In this document: one piece after another, positions 32,706-38,200 of the stretch
Position numbering within the stretch: position 1 is the stretch's first letter
Layout of the letters: the number at the start of each line of letters is the position of its first letter
Assembly: GCA_964602655.1 (NCBI GenBank)
Contig: CAZRSF010000065.1
Location: 1-38,200, forward strand
Direction of reading: 5' to 3'
Length of the DNA: 38,200 bases
DNA from: Moduliflexus sp964602655
Lineage (GTDB): Bacteria; Moduliflexota; Moduliflexia; Moduliflexales; Moduliflexaceae
Made by a program: the position numbers and the translations under genes
The notes under the pieces: generated by a model
Seen by the model: only the letters and a program-made list of their open reading frames with translations
Databases searched by the model: none
What the model was told of the DNA's origin: nothing

Positions 32706-33170
32706 TTACTGATGACGACGGCGTCTTAATAACGCGACCAACCCTAACATTCCGCCGCCGAGCAGCAGCACGGTGGACGGTTCCGGCACGGCGGCCGGGT
32801 CAACCGCGACGAACGCGGACTTCGGCGGAATTGCGCTCTCGCCGGCCACAATCTGCTGAACCTGCGCGACCACCTGAACAACAGGTTCGACCACATCCGA
32901 CAAGGTGGAAACCGCAGCGCGCGTATTGTCCTGGCAGATAACGATCAGCGAACTGGAACTTCCGCCGGATGACGGTGTCAACAACTCCATCACCGCTGGC
33001 TTTATCGAGGTCTGCATCGTCTCGAAGAGACTCGTCTCCTGGCAAATGACGGTCAACGTGGACGATGTCTCGGCCTGTAATTGATGGCCTAATGACGATG
33101 CGTCAGCGTGTCCGTGAAGTATGCCGCCTGTGAGCAGTATCAGGCAGGCTGTTTTGTAGAATGTATTCAT
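32706..33170 (-). CDS. Short PEP-CTERM sorting-signal protein
   Basis: A 154-residue exported protein. It has a signal peptide (MNTFYK, hydrophobic core, cleavage near residue 24), a low-complexity mature region, and the PEP-CTERM signal: V-P-E-P-S-T with P129-E130-P131, a hydrophobic helix (133-148) and an R-R-R-R end. Such tails are cut by exosortase (EpsH/XrtA types), and the proteins are linked to exopolysaccharide and floc matrices; no exosortase gene is in the window. The mature part contains an internal duplication: SSTLTVICQETS (37-48) and SSSLIVICQDNT (72-83), each followed by a similar helical stretch, with one Cys per copy. ATG 33170 has AGGAG 8 bases upstream; 33188 lies ahead of that site. 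A sigma-54 promoter and a structured leader lie upstream. Confidence 0.9.
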   Translation of the reverse strand: MNTFYKTACLILLTGGILHGHADASSLGHQLQAETSSTLTVICQETSLFETMQTSIKPAVMELLTPSSGGSSSSLIVICQDNTRAAVSTLSDVVEPVVQVVAQVQQIVAGESAIPPKSAFVAVDPAAVPEPSTVLLLGGGMLGLVALLRRRRHQ

Positions 33171-33193
33171 CTGTATTTCTCCTGGCAAAGAGG

Positions 33194-33224
33194 GGCCATG
33201 TTCGGCATTATGCCGATTATGGCC
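33194..33224 (-). other. Leader hairpin 2 before the PEP-CTERM gene
   Basis: GGCCAT/ATGGCC (33194-33199/33219-33224) encloses CGGCA/TGCCG (33203-33207/33211-33215) with a GTT/ATT internal loop and TTA end loop. It ends a few bases before the AGGAG ribosome site, so it could affect translation or transcript stability. Confidence 0.6.
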
Positions 33225-33256
33225 TCCTGTGTGTATTTTTGAAATGCGACATGTCA

Positions 33257-33289
33257 GGCGAGCAACCCAGTGTTTTGGGTTATTTCGCC
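33257..33289 (-). other. Leader hairpin 1 at the predicted 5' end
   Basis: GGCGA/TCGCC (33257-33261/33285-33289) and AACCCA/TGGGTT (33264-33269/33276-33281) stack with a small internal loop and a 6-base end loop. The predicted sigma-54 start (about 33294) would place this hairpin at the very 5' end of the mRNA, where it could protect it from decay. Confidence 0.5.
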
Positions 33290-33304
33290 CTTACACATGG
33301 GAAA

Positions 33305-33320
33305 AGCATATTTTATGCCA
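33305..33320 (-). promoter_or_regulatory. Sigma-54 promoter of the PEP-CTERM gene
   Basis: Minus-strand TGGCATAAAATATGCT fits the -24/-12 consensus: TGGCA, GG-N10-GC spacing exact, TGC followed by T. Predicted start about 33294, giving a leader of about 124 bases. Expected chance matches at this stringency are about one per window. The location before a PEP-CTERM gene and the presence of a sigma-54 activator in the same stretch raise its credibility. Confidence 0.65.
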
Positions 33321-33377
33321 AAGAGATGTGGTGTAATGTTGATTGTACTGAACTCGTTTGTGATCGTAGATGGACAT

Positions 33378-33402
33378 GGCGAAATAATGGGGAATTTTCG
33401 CC
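33378..33402. promoter_or_regulatory. Inverted repeat in enhancer position
   Basis: GGCGAAA-N11-TTTCGCC lies about 84-108 bp upstream of the predicted sigma-54 start, a normal place for an enhancer-binding site. A following T-rich stretch (33404-33414) means that it could instead be a plus-strand terminator, though no plus-strand gene precedes it. Confidence 0.4.
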
Positions 33403-33475
33403 TTATATTTTTTTAAAATTGTTGGTGGACGAATAATGAAATGCGGATGATTCGAAGTGCGGTGATGTCAGTGCT

Positions 33476-33491
33476 GCGACAGGATTGTCGC
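33476..33491. repeat. Dyad GCGACA-N4-TGTCGC, copy 1
   Basis: GCGACAGGATTGTCGC is a perfect 6-4-6 dyad, the first of three within 108 bp. It lies about 182-197 bp upstream of the predicted sigma-54 start. It may be an activator site or a small interspersed palindrome. Confidence 0.6.
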
Positions 33492-33549
33492 ACCAGGAAT
33501 ACCAGAAAACGACGGTAGATTCAATGAAGACTAAAGAATGCAGTGGGGG

Positions 33550-33565
33550 CGACATTCGTGTCTCA
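33550..33565. repeat. Dyad GCGACA-N4-TGTCGC, copy 2 (one mismatch)
   Basis: GCGACATTCGTGTCTC keeps the dyad except for one base in the right arm. It is two bases from copy 3, so the pair is a near-tandem repeat. Confidence 0.55.
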
Positions 33566-33567
33566 CG

Positions 33568-33583
33568 GCGACAAAAATGTCGC
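33568..33583. repeat. Dyad GCGACA-N4-TGTCGC, copy 3
   Basis: GCGACAAAAATGTCGC is a perfect dyad. Arms are identical to copy 1 while the central four bases differ (AAAA against GGAT), as expected for a protein-binding dyad or a recurrent palindrome. Confidence 0.6.
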
Positions 33584-33650
33584 AGTGTTAGGAAGCGTTC
33601 GCTGCGTATTTTTCAGCGCCCATAAATGGCTGGGCTCACAGTGGAAGCAG

Positions 33651-33679
33651 GCTGAAGCCCGCTTTAAGGGTACTTCAGC
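33651..33679. repeat. Palindromic intergenic repeat
   Basis: GCTGAAG/CTTCAGC (33651-33657/33673-33679) with inner CCC/GGG (33658-33660/33668-33670). Nearby, CAGCGCCCATAAATGGCTGG (33614-33633) is another imperfect palindrome. The region 33600-33780 looks like a mosaic of interspersed repeats. Between 33321 and 33833 I see no credible gene. Confidence 0.5.
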
Positions 33680-33833
33680 GTCCTTCTGTTTCGAGTCCAG
33701 CGATTGGGGGGATTCTTCAATAGAACTTAACAGCCCCGCCAACCCGCGAGCGCTTGTTTCATGTATCGAAAAGCGTCAACGGCGCGTATCGTTCGACGAG
33801 TGAGGGCATGTACTGCTGCGCTTCATAATCTCA

Positions 33834-34670
33834 TTACTCAAGATATTCCGCAAACGCGCTGAAATCAAGATTGATATATGGCACGTCCTGCTCGATGCGC
33901 TCTTTGCGTTGCCACATGTAACGCAGACACCACTGATTCTGAAGATTCGCGACGTCAAAACTGCGATGAACCAAACCGTACAGGTCAATTTCCCGAAATT
34001 TTAGAAAGTGCGGAATCTCTTGCAGCCAGCGCGGATGCAGGTGATTCTCCTGACGATAGCCACGCAGAAAATGCGGCAGAAATGCTTGCGTTATATCTTC
34101 GGGACACTCCTGATTCGTGACCATATAAAGCAAGACAATCGCCATGTCGTTGACAAACCAGTGGTAACAACAGTCATCGAAATCGAAGAGGGTGATATGG
34201 CCGCTGTCATCAACGAAAAAATTCGATGGATGCGCGTCGAAATGGATTAATCCATACGTATCGGCATCTTTCGGGAGCGTATGCAGATAGGCCGCTTCCT
34301 GTCGAAATTTTTGGAGCGCGGTCTCTTCTGTTGCGGGCAGATTCCGCTCTCCATCAAGCATGATGTCGTCATGCCATTCTGACCGTCTCCATGACGGGTT
34401 TGGCAGCGTGTAGCGTTTCGTCAGCCTGTGCATGCGCCCGATGAGCCGCCCATACGTTTCATATATCGCTGGCGTCCAGCCAACTTCCCAGGCCGGTCGC
34501 CCCTGCGCCTTGACAAACGCGGTCGCTAAAAAACAGCCGTCGCTTCCGTCATCAATCGCTTCCACAAGCGTTCCGGATTCTGACAGAATTGCGCTGGCGA
34601 CCGACGTGCCGCCTGCCGCTAAGTAGTTAATCCAATCAACCTCGCCGTGAATTGAGGCTTCGTTGCGACG
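33834..34670 (-). pseudogene. 5'-truncated aminoglycoside/choline kinase-family (APH) phosphotransferase
   Basis: The readable frame contains the C-terminal lobe of an APH-fold small-molecule kinase: LIHFDAHPSNFFVDDSGHIT with catalytic Asp (H-x-D-x-H-x-x-N), then LFDFDDC with the metal-binding Asp. Upstream of the GTG at 34565, the same frame still encodes family-like sequence (RRNEASIHGEVDWINYLAAG, from 34670), but it then runs into an interspersed repeat (34677-34694) and a stop near 34735. No ATG, GTG or TTG lies in that stretch. The N-terminal lobe with the ATP-binding Lys (about 60-80 residues) is missing. I therefore read it as a decayed gene whose front was lost at a repeat. A product of 243 residues from GTG 34565 could still be made but would lack the nucleotide lobe. 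Confidence 0.75.
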
Positions 34671-34676
34671 CGAGAG

Positions 34677-34694
34677 GCCGACGGGGACGTCGGC
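34677..34694. repeat. Palindromic repeat at the truncation point
   Basis: GCCGAC-GGGGAC-GTCGGC, followed by GGTACG, resembles a common interspersed intergenic repeat. It sits just where the kinase reading frame loses family similarity. Confidence 0.5.
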
Positions 34695-34730
34695 GGTACG
34701 CTGGCTCTTAAAAATTAAGGTTACGGTGTA

Positions 34731-35297
34731 CTACTCCAACAATCGCGCCACATACGGCGACGTAAATTCCTCGGCCAAAATATCCATCAGCACACCGTCA
34801 TACTTGCGGTTGCCGATGATTCGCGCCTGCCGCCGCCGTCCGATTTCCTTGAAGCCGACTTTTTTATAACAATTGATGGCGCGTTCGTTGAACTCCATCA
34901 CGCCGAGCATGACGCTGTTCAGATTCAACAGCGTAAAGGCGTAATCCAACAGCAGCGTGATGGCGTCCTGCCCGTAGCCGCTGTTCCAATAGGTTTTGTC
35001 GCCGATGAAAATTCCCAGCATGGCGTGGCGGTTGACCCAATCGAGATTGAACAGCAGGCAGCGCCCGATCAGCGCGTCTTTTTCGTTATCCACAATGCCA
35101 AAGATATGCGCCTGATTCTGAATGATGTTTTTGACATCCTCCTGCGTTTTTTCTAACGAATACGGCGTGTACGCCTCGTCGCCGAGCGGGAGCGTCACTT
35201 CCAGATCATTAAACCATGCTGTCCATTGCTCCGCGTCTGCCGCGCTGCATGGCGATAAATAACATTTTTTCCCGACAAGTTTTCTGTAATGAGACAT
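34731..35297 (-). CDS. GNAT acetyltransferase, RimJ/RimL type
   Basis: The 188-residue product resembles the RimJ/RimL group, which acetylates protein N-termini or small amines from acetyl-CoA. It shows LSPCSAADAEQWTAWFND at the front, FGIVDNEKDALIGRCLLFN strands, IGDKTYWNSGYGQDAITLLLDYAF with the acetyl-CoA loop W-N-S-G-Y-G, and the late motif NERAINCYKKVGFKEIGRRR. Family length is typical. The upstream gene is a methyltransferase 39 bp away. The substrate is unknown. Its 3' end abuts the kinase pseudogene region. Confidence 0.9.
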   Translation of the reverse strand: MSHYRKLVGKKCYLSPCSAADAEQWTAWFNDLEVTLPLGDEAYTPYSLEKTQEDVKNIIQNQAHIFGIVDNEKDALIGRCLLFNLDWVNRHAMLGIFIGDKTYWNSGYGQDAITLLLDYAFTLLNLNSVMLGVMEFNERAINCYKKVGFKEIGRRRQARIIGNRKYDGVLMDILAEEFTSPYVARLLE

Positions 35298-35318
35298 CGT
35301 AAGTTTTCCTTCTTTAAG

Positions 35319-35333
35319 AACCCTGCCAGGGTT
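35319..35333. repeat. Short palindrome between methyltransferase and GNAT genes
   Basis: AACCCTGCCAGGGTT: perfect 6-bp arms, 3-base centre. It may be a weak transcript element or an interspersed repeat. Confidence 0.4.
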
Positions 35334-35336
35334 GTG

Positions 35337-36089
35337 TTACGGTTTATAAACAAAAAAGAGAAAACGGCAGTCGAAATCGCGGTTTGACTGCGTGCATTCT
35401 CCGAGACGATTGTGATATAAAAACTCGTTGCCTTCAGCGAAAAACGCCTCGTGCAATGTTTCTGTGACCTGCTGTTTCAAGCGCCAGTGCGCCCGATTTT
35501 CCGCGCTGAAATTGACTGATGTGAAGCGGTATCCGGCTTGCGAAAAGCGCCGCGCCATCAACGTCTCTTCCGCGTCGAGGCGGCTCTCATCCGCTCCTTC
35601 AATGCCCTGACCTTCATCCGAAAAAATCGCGAGTGTTCCACCCGGTTTCAGCGTGGCGTACAGCATTTCCAGCCAGGGTTCGAGCGGCTCGATAAAATAA
35701 TGCGAATCAATCGAGATGATTTTGTCGAACGATTGTTCTGGCTCATCTAATCGGCTGATGTCACCAACCTGAAAATTCAGGCGTTTGCCCGTTACTGCGA
35801 CACGCCCCTGCGCCTGCTGAATCGCGACCTCCGAAATATCAACTCCGGTATAAAACGCGGGCTGTCTATCATGAAGATATTCCGTCAAATAGCCGTTGCC
35901 GCAGCCTAAATCGAGGACGCGATCTTCAGGGCGAATTGTCAGTTGCTCTAAGAGAATTTCGAGTTGTTGCATGTCCGCCATGCCATGCTGGCAGAGATTC
36001 TTGCCATATACCCGCTCGCAAAGCTCCGCATGTGCCGGGCTGGCGTCTGCGCGGGTAAAAAATTCATCGTAAAAAGTTTGTACATTCAT
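35337..36089 (-). CDS. Class I SAM-dependent methyltransferase
   Basis: The 250-residue product has the Rossmann methyltransferase motifs: motif I VLDLGCGNGYLTEYL (about 61-75), acidic motif II FYTGVDIS with Asp binding the ribose of SAM, motif post-I VGDISRLDEP, and the later LKPGGTLAIFSDEG. The substrate group cannot be read. The start ATG 36089 has no strong Shine-Dalgarno, but the upstream 90 residues of open frame are translated repeat sequence and 3' end of the next gene, so I reject them. A perfect palindrome (36112-36163) lies just upstream. Confidence 0.88.
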   Translation of the reverse strand: MNVQTFYDEFFTRADASPAHAELCERVYGKNLCQHGMADMQQLEILLEQLTIRPEDRVLDLGCGNGYLTEYLHDRQPAFYTGVDISEVAIQQAQGRVAVTGKRLNFQVGDISRLDEPEQSFDKIISIDSHYFIEPLEPWLEMLYATLKPGGTLAIFSDEGQGIEGADESRLDAEETLMARRFSQAGYRFTSVNFSAENRAHWRLKQQVTETLHEAFFAEGNEFLYHNRLGECTQSNRDFDCRFLFFVYKP

Positions 36090-36111
36090 AAACGTTTCTT
36101 TGCTTCCGAAT

Positions 36112-36163
36112 CGGAGTGCCAAAGCTCTTCGTTGGCGCGTCAAAGCAGAGCTTTGGCACTCCG
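36112..36163. repeat. 17-bp-arm palindromic repeat
   Basis: CGGAGTGCCAAAGCTCT (36112-36128) and its exact reverse complement (36147-36163) flank 18 bases. It fills the gap between a GNAT gene and a methyltransferase gene. It could act as a terminator-like hairpin, but there is no T-run on either strand. It looks like an interspersed palindromic element. Confidence 0.75.
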
Positions 36164-36174
36164 GCTCGAATTTA

Positions 36175-37278
36175 TCATTCGAATAGGCTTTCCCATTCCG
36201 GCAGATTGCGTAATGTCGCGAATTCCTCGCGGGTTTCCGTGAATGCGAAATGCTGCCAGCCGCCTTCGATAGCGCTGCGCAGATAGTCGAACGCAGTTGC
36301 CGTTTCGCCCGCTCCCGCCGCTGCCATCGCCGCCGTATGATACCAGTAATGCGGCGCATCCGGTTTCAACGCGAAACTTCGCGCATACGATTCGGCAGCC
36401 TTCACATAATGTTTTTCCTGAAGATGCCGCCAGCCGACTTCCGCGAAATAGACGGCATCATCGAACAGATGCAGGTGAAAAACGTATTCCTTTTCTTTGA
36501 CAAAACCGACCTTTTCCGCGGTTTTCCACGAACCAGCATTTTCGGCGTTGCAGTGCCAGCCAATATTCTTGAAGCCGCGCTCGAAACAGTCGGCGACGGT
36601 CGCCGCAGTGATGATGGCCGCTAATCCGCGCCGGCGATAGTCCGGCAGCGTGTGAATGCCGATTTCGCAACGTTCTCCGCTTGCGCAATCGCCAATGCAC
36701 CATGAGACAATTTCTTCGCCATGCAGGAGACAGAAGCCGAAACCACGTTGCAAAAACGGCTCGACTCCGCCCCAATTCGCCTGCATCCATTCGAAGATAT
36801 GTTCCGGGACGCGCCCGGCGCAGCGTTCCAACAGTTGGGCATCAAGACGGTGAATCTGATAATCTGCCGGAATGTGCGTCTTCCAATCGAAACGTAATTC
36901 CGTGCAAGCGTATTTCATGCGGTATTCCGGCAACGGTGCACGTTGCGGAAAAAGCTCCGGCAGTGACGCTTCCCATGTTTGCGGAAAGACGGCGAGATTG
37001 ATCGCGTCGTCGTGCGCTCGCAGCGTTTCGCCGGTATTGCTGATGTGACGCAGCAGGTCGCGCAAATCTGCGGTAAATGCCGCATTGTTAGGCTGTCCCG
37101 CTAAAAAATAGCCTTCCACCGAGCAGATAAACGCCGCTTCGGGCGATTCGACGCGATCTACATAGATTTTTGTCGGGGTGGTGTTTTCAATCGCCGCCCT
37201 GATGATCAAATGGTGGTCTAAATCCTGAAATAACGGACGAACACGTTCATAATCGCGTGGTGTCAGTTCGTAAATCAT
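36175..37278 (-). CDS. GNAT acetyltransferase fused to TPR repeats
   Basis: A 367-residue fusion. Residues about 1-130 form an N-terminal GNAT-like half. Residues about 130-270 form a second GNAT domain with EIGIHTLPDYRRRGLAAIIT, holding the acetyl-CoA loop R-R-R-G-L-A, and NIGWHCNAENAGSWKTAEKVGF. This resembles the PF12746-type GNAT family. Residues about 280-367 are a tetratricopeptide segment (GWRHLQEKHYVKAAESYARSFALKPDAPH), which probably binds a partner. The product should acetylate an amine; the substrate is unknown. The start ATG 37278 has AGGAGAG upstream. Flanked by palindromic repeats on both sides. Confidence 0.88.
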   Translation of the reverse strand: MIYELTPRDYERVRPLFQDLDHHLIIRAAIENTTPTKIYVDRVESPEAAFICSVEGYFLAGQPNNAAFTADLRDLLRHISNTGETLRAHDDAINLAVFPQTWEASLPELFPQRAPLPEYRMKYACTELRFDWKTHIPADYQIHRLDAQLLERCAGRVPEHIFEWMQANWGGVEPFLQRGFGFCLLHGEEIVSWCIGDCASGERCEIGIHTLPDYRRRGLAAIITAATVADCFERGFKNIGWHCNAENAGSWKTAEKVGFVKEKEYVFHLHLFDDAVYFAEVGWRHLQEKHYVKAAESYARSFALKPDAPHYWYHTAAMAAAGAGETATAFDYLRSAIEGGWQHFAFTETREEFATLRNLPEWESLFE

Positions 37279-37293
37279 ATTCTCTCCTTATGC

Positions 37294-37328
37294 CAGACCT
37301 CACAGGTTTCGAAAACCTGTGAGGTCTG
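37294..37328. repeat. 16-bp-arm palindromic repeat
   Basis: CAGACCTCACAGGTTT (37294-37309), centre CGA, and AAACCTGTGAGGTCTG (37313-37328), a perfect palindrome. The right arm's last 14 bases recur at 8259-8272. It fills the gap between two minus-strand genes. Confidence 0.75.
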
Positions 37329-37333
37329 TATGT

Positions 37334-38074
37334 TTAAATCGTTCGCAGTACGAATACGCCCCAGCCGAAATACCGTCGCCCGTATTGAAGATATGTCCGG
37401 CGATTATTGTTGTTCCATTCGGAGAGCGCGGGCGCGTCAGGATCATTCGGATTGGCGCGCAGGAAATCATCTATAGCCATCCATTGCGGCGCTTCGTAGC
37501 GATCCCAGCCGTCATGATTGGCTAAAACCATTTCTACAAGCTGTAATCCGGCAGACTCAAACCTGGTCAGCATTCCATCTAAGGACGTATAATCATCTTT
37601 GCTAAAACCCAACGCTTGACATGCTAGCTCAGACGGCGATTCATTCCAGTACGGCTCGCCAACCAGAAGCAACCCGCCTGGTTTGAGCGCTGGCTTCATC
37701 AATTCTAACGTGCCGAGCAAGCCATTACCGATCCAGGTCGCGCCAATACAACTGACAATATCAAAATCGTGAGTCGCCTGGGGATATTTCCCTGCATCAC
37801 CGAGGATGAAGGTGAACTGCTCGCTGACGCCTAATTCCGCTGCTCGCTGCTTCGCGGCGTCTAAAAACACCGCACTGATATCGACGCCAACGCCGCGAAT
37901 CCCGTATTTTTGTCCCCAACGGCACAACATTTCGGCTTTTCCGCAGGCCAGATCAAGCTGCCGCATTCCTGAATGCATCCGGCAGATGCTGCCTAACAGC
38001 ATCAATTGTTCCTCAGTAAATGGGTTCAGAATGCGATGATACGTTTCAGCGATTTCATGAAAACGGATTGACAT
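37334..38074 (-). CDS. Class I SAM-dependent methyltransferase
   Basis: The 246-residue product has motif I RQLDLACGKAEMLCRWG, an acidic GVGVDIS, LGDAGKYPQ and LKPGGLLLVGEPYWNE. The C-terminal portion is specific (NHDGWDRYEAPQWMA). Similar methyltransferases act on small molecules or lipids, but no substrate can be read here. It is 49 bp upstream of the GNAT-TPR gene and may share its transcript through the palindrome between them. AAGGAG lies before the ATG at 38074. The 126 bp beyond the start hold a TGGGCG-AAAA-CGCCCA hairpin and AT-rich sequence but no gene. Confidence 0.88.
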   Translation of the reverse strand: MSIRFHEIAETYHRILNPFTEEQLMLLGSICRMHSGMRQLDLACGKAEMLCRWGQKYGIRGVGVDISAVFLDAAKQRAAELGVSEQFTFILGDAGKYPQATHDFDIVSCIGATWIGNGLLGTLELMKPALKPGGLLLVGEPYWNESPSELACQALGFSKDDYTSLDGMLTRFESAGLQLVEMVLANHDGWDRYEAPQWMAIDDFLRANPNDPDAPALSEWNNNNRRTYLQYGRRYFGWGVFVLRTI

Positions 38075-38093
38075 GGTGATTCTCCTTAATTAT

Positions 38094-38109
38094 TGGGCGA
38101 AAACGCCCA
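38094..38109. other. Leader hairpin before the methyltransferase gene
   Basis: TGGGCG-AAAA-CGCCCA, followed on the plus side by TTGTTATATAA. On the minus strand this would sit in the leader of the methyltransferase mRNA. Its role is unclear. Confidence 0.4.
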
Positions 38110-38200
38110 TTGTTATATAAAAACATCGTTGTTAACGTGATGTGCAGCTTTTTGAAATTCCTCTGTCAAACAGGCGTTTTACCCACCCCTTGCCCCTCCC

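Noticed and set aside
33476..33583. CRISPR array
   Set aside because: Only three short dyads with irregular spacing and no unique spacers of constant length; no cas genes.
33543..33803. 86-codon plus-strand frame
   Set aside because: It reads through the dyads and palindromic repeats at 33550-33680; the peptide is repeat-encoded.
35337..36359. Longer methyltransferase starting at 36359
   Set aside because: The extra 90 residues are translated from the palindrome 36112-36163 and the antisense-shifted 3' end of the next gene.
1..38200. tRNA or rRNA genes
   Set aside because: No cloverleaf-like segments or conserved rRNA stretches were noticed by eye; a dedicated scan was not possible.

Overview
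The window reads as chromosomal DNA of a Gram-negative (diderm), moderate-GC bacterium. Evidence for this is several lipoproteins with lipoboxes, an ExbD/TolR protein, a LapA-like membrane protein, a PEP-CTERM (exosortase-sorted) secreted protein and a tandem-CBM2 GH6 cellulase, beside ordinary bacterial translation genes. The mixture of PEP-CTERM, sigma-54 control, stand-alone and tandem receiver proteins and a LacI-type sensor fused to a sigma-54 activator would fit a lineage such as the candidate phylum Modulibacteria (KSB3) or another deep-branching diderm group. That placement is inference from gene content only. No rRNA, tRNA, CRISPR array or insertion sequence was seen.

Layout. 1-3.1 kb: a small membrane protein, a protein with an AbrB-like C-terminus and a TPR lipoprotein. 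3.1-7.1 kb: LapA-like and ExbD-like genes, then rpsF, rpsR, a DUF2232-type membrane protein, rplI and a stand-alone receiver protein, closed by a strong terminator. 7.2-17.2 kb: rlmN on the minus strand, then an unrecognised Gly-rich membrane protein, a zinc alcohol dehydrogenase and a phospholipase-D-like protein in one run, followed by two GNAT acetyltransferases, an AraC regulator, a secreted metallo-beta-lactamase-fold hydrolase and a lipoprotein. 17.3-26.0 kb, all minus strand: rplM-rpsI, then rpsB, tsf, pyrH, frr, uppS, a one-TM protein, two GT4 glycosyltransferases and a tandem receiver protein. Translation and envelope-lipid genes thus run directly into glycan synthesis and signalling.

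26.2-33.6 kb is the most interesting part. Three genes point the same way: a short PEP-CTERM protein, a secreted GH6 cellulase with two CBM2 domains, and a 1207-residue cytoplasmic regulator. The regulator joins a LacI-type sugar-binding domain (lacking the LacI helix-turn-helix), two PAS domains, a sigma-54 AAA+ domain with an intact GAFTGA loop and a Fis-type HTH. A good sigma-54 promoter (TGGCA-N6-ATGCT) lies about 135 bp upstream of the PEP-CTERM start. Farther upstream are an inverted repeat and three copies of a GCGACA-N4-TGTCGC dyad, where enhancer sites would be expected. A working model is that a sugar ligand, perhaps derived from cellulose, gates sigma-54 transcription of a surface-sorted protein and a cellulase. 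The regulator-target link is not shown by the sequence.

33.6-38.2 kb: an accessory stretch with a 5'-truncated APH-family kinase pseudogene, two GNAT proteins (one fused to TPRs) and two SAM methyltransferases. The genes are separated by perfect palindromes that look like interspersed repeats.
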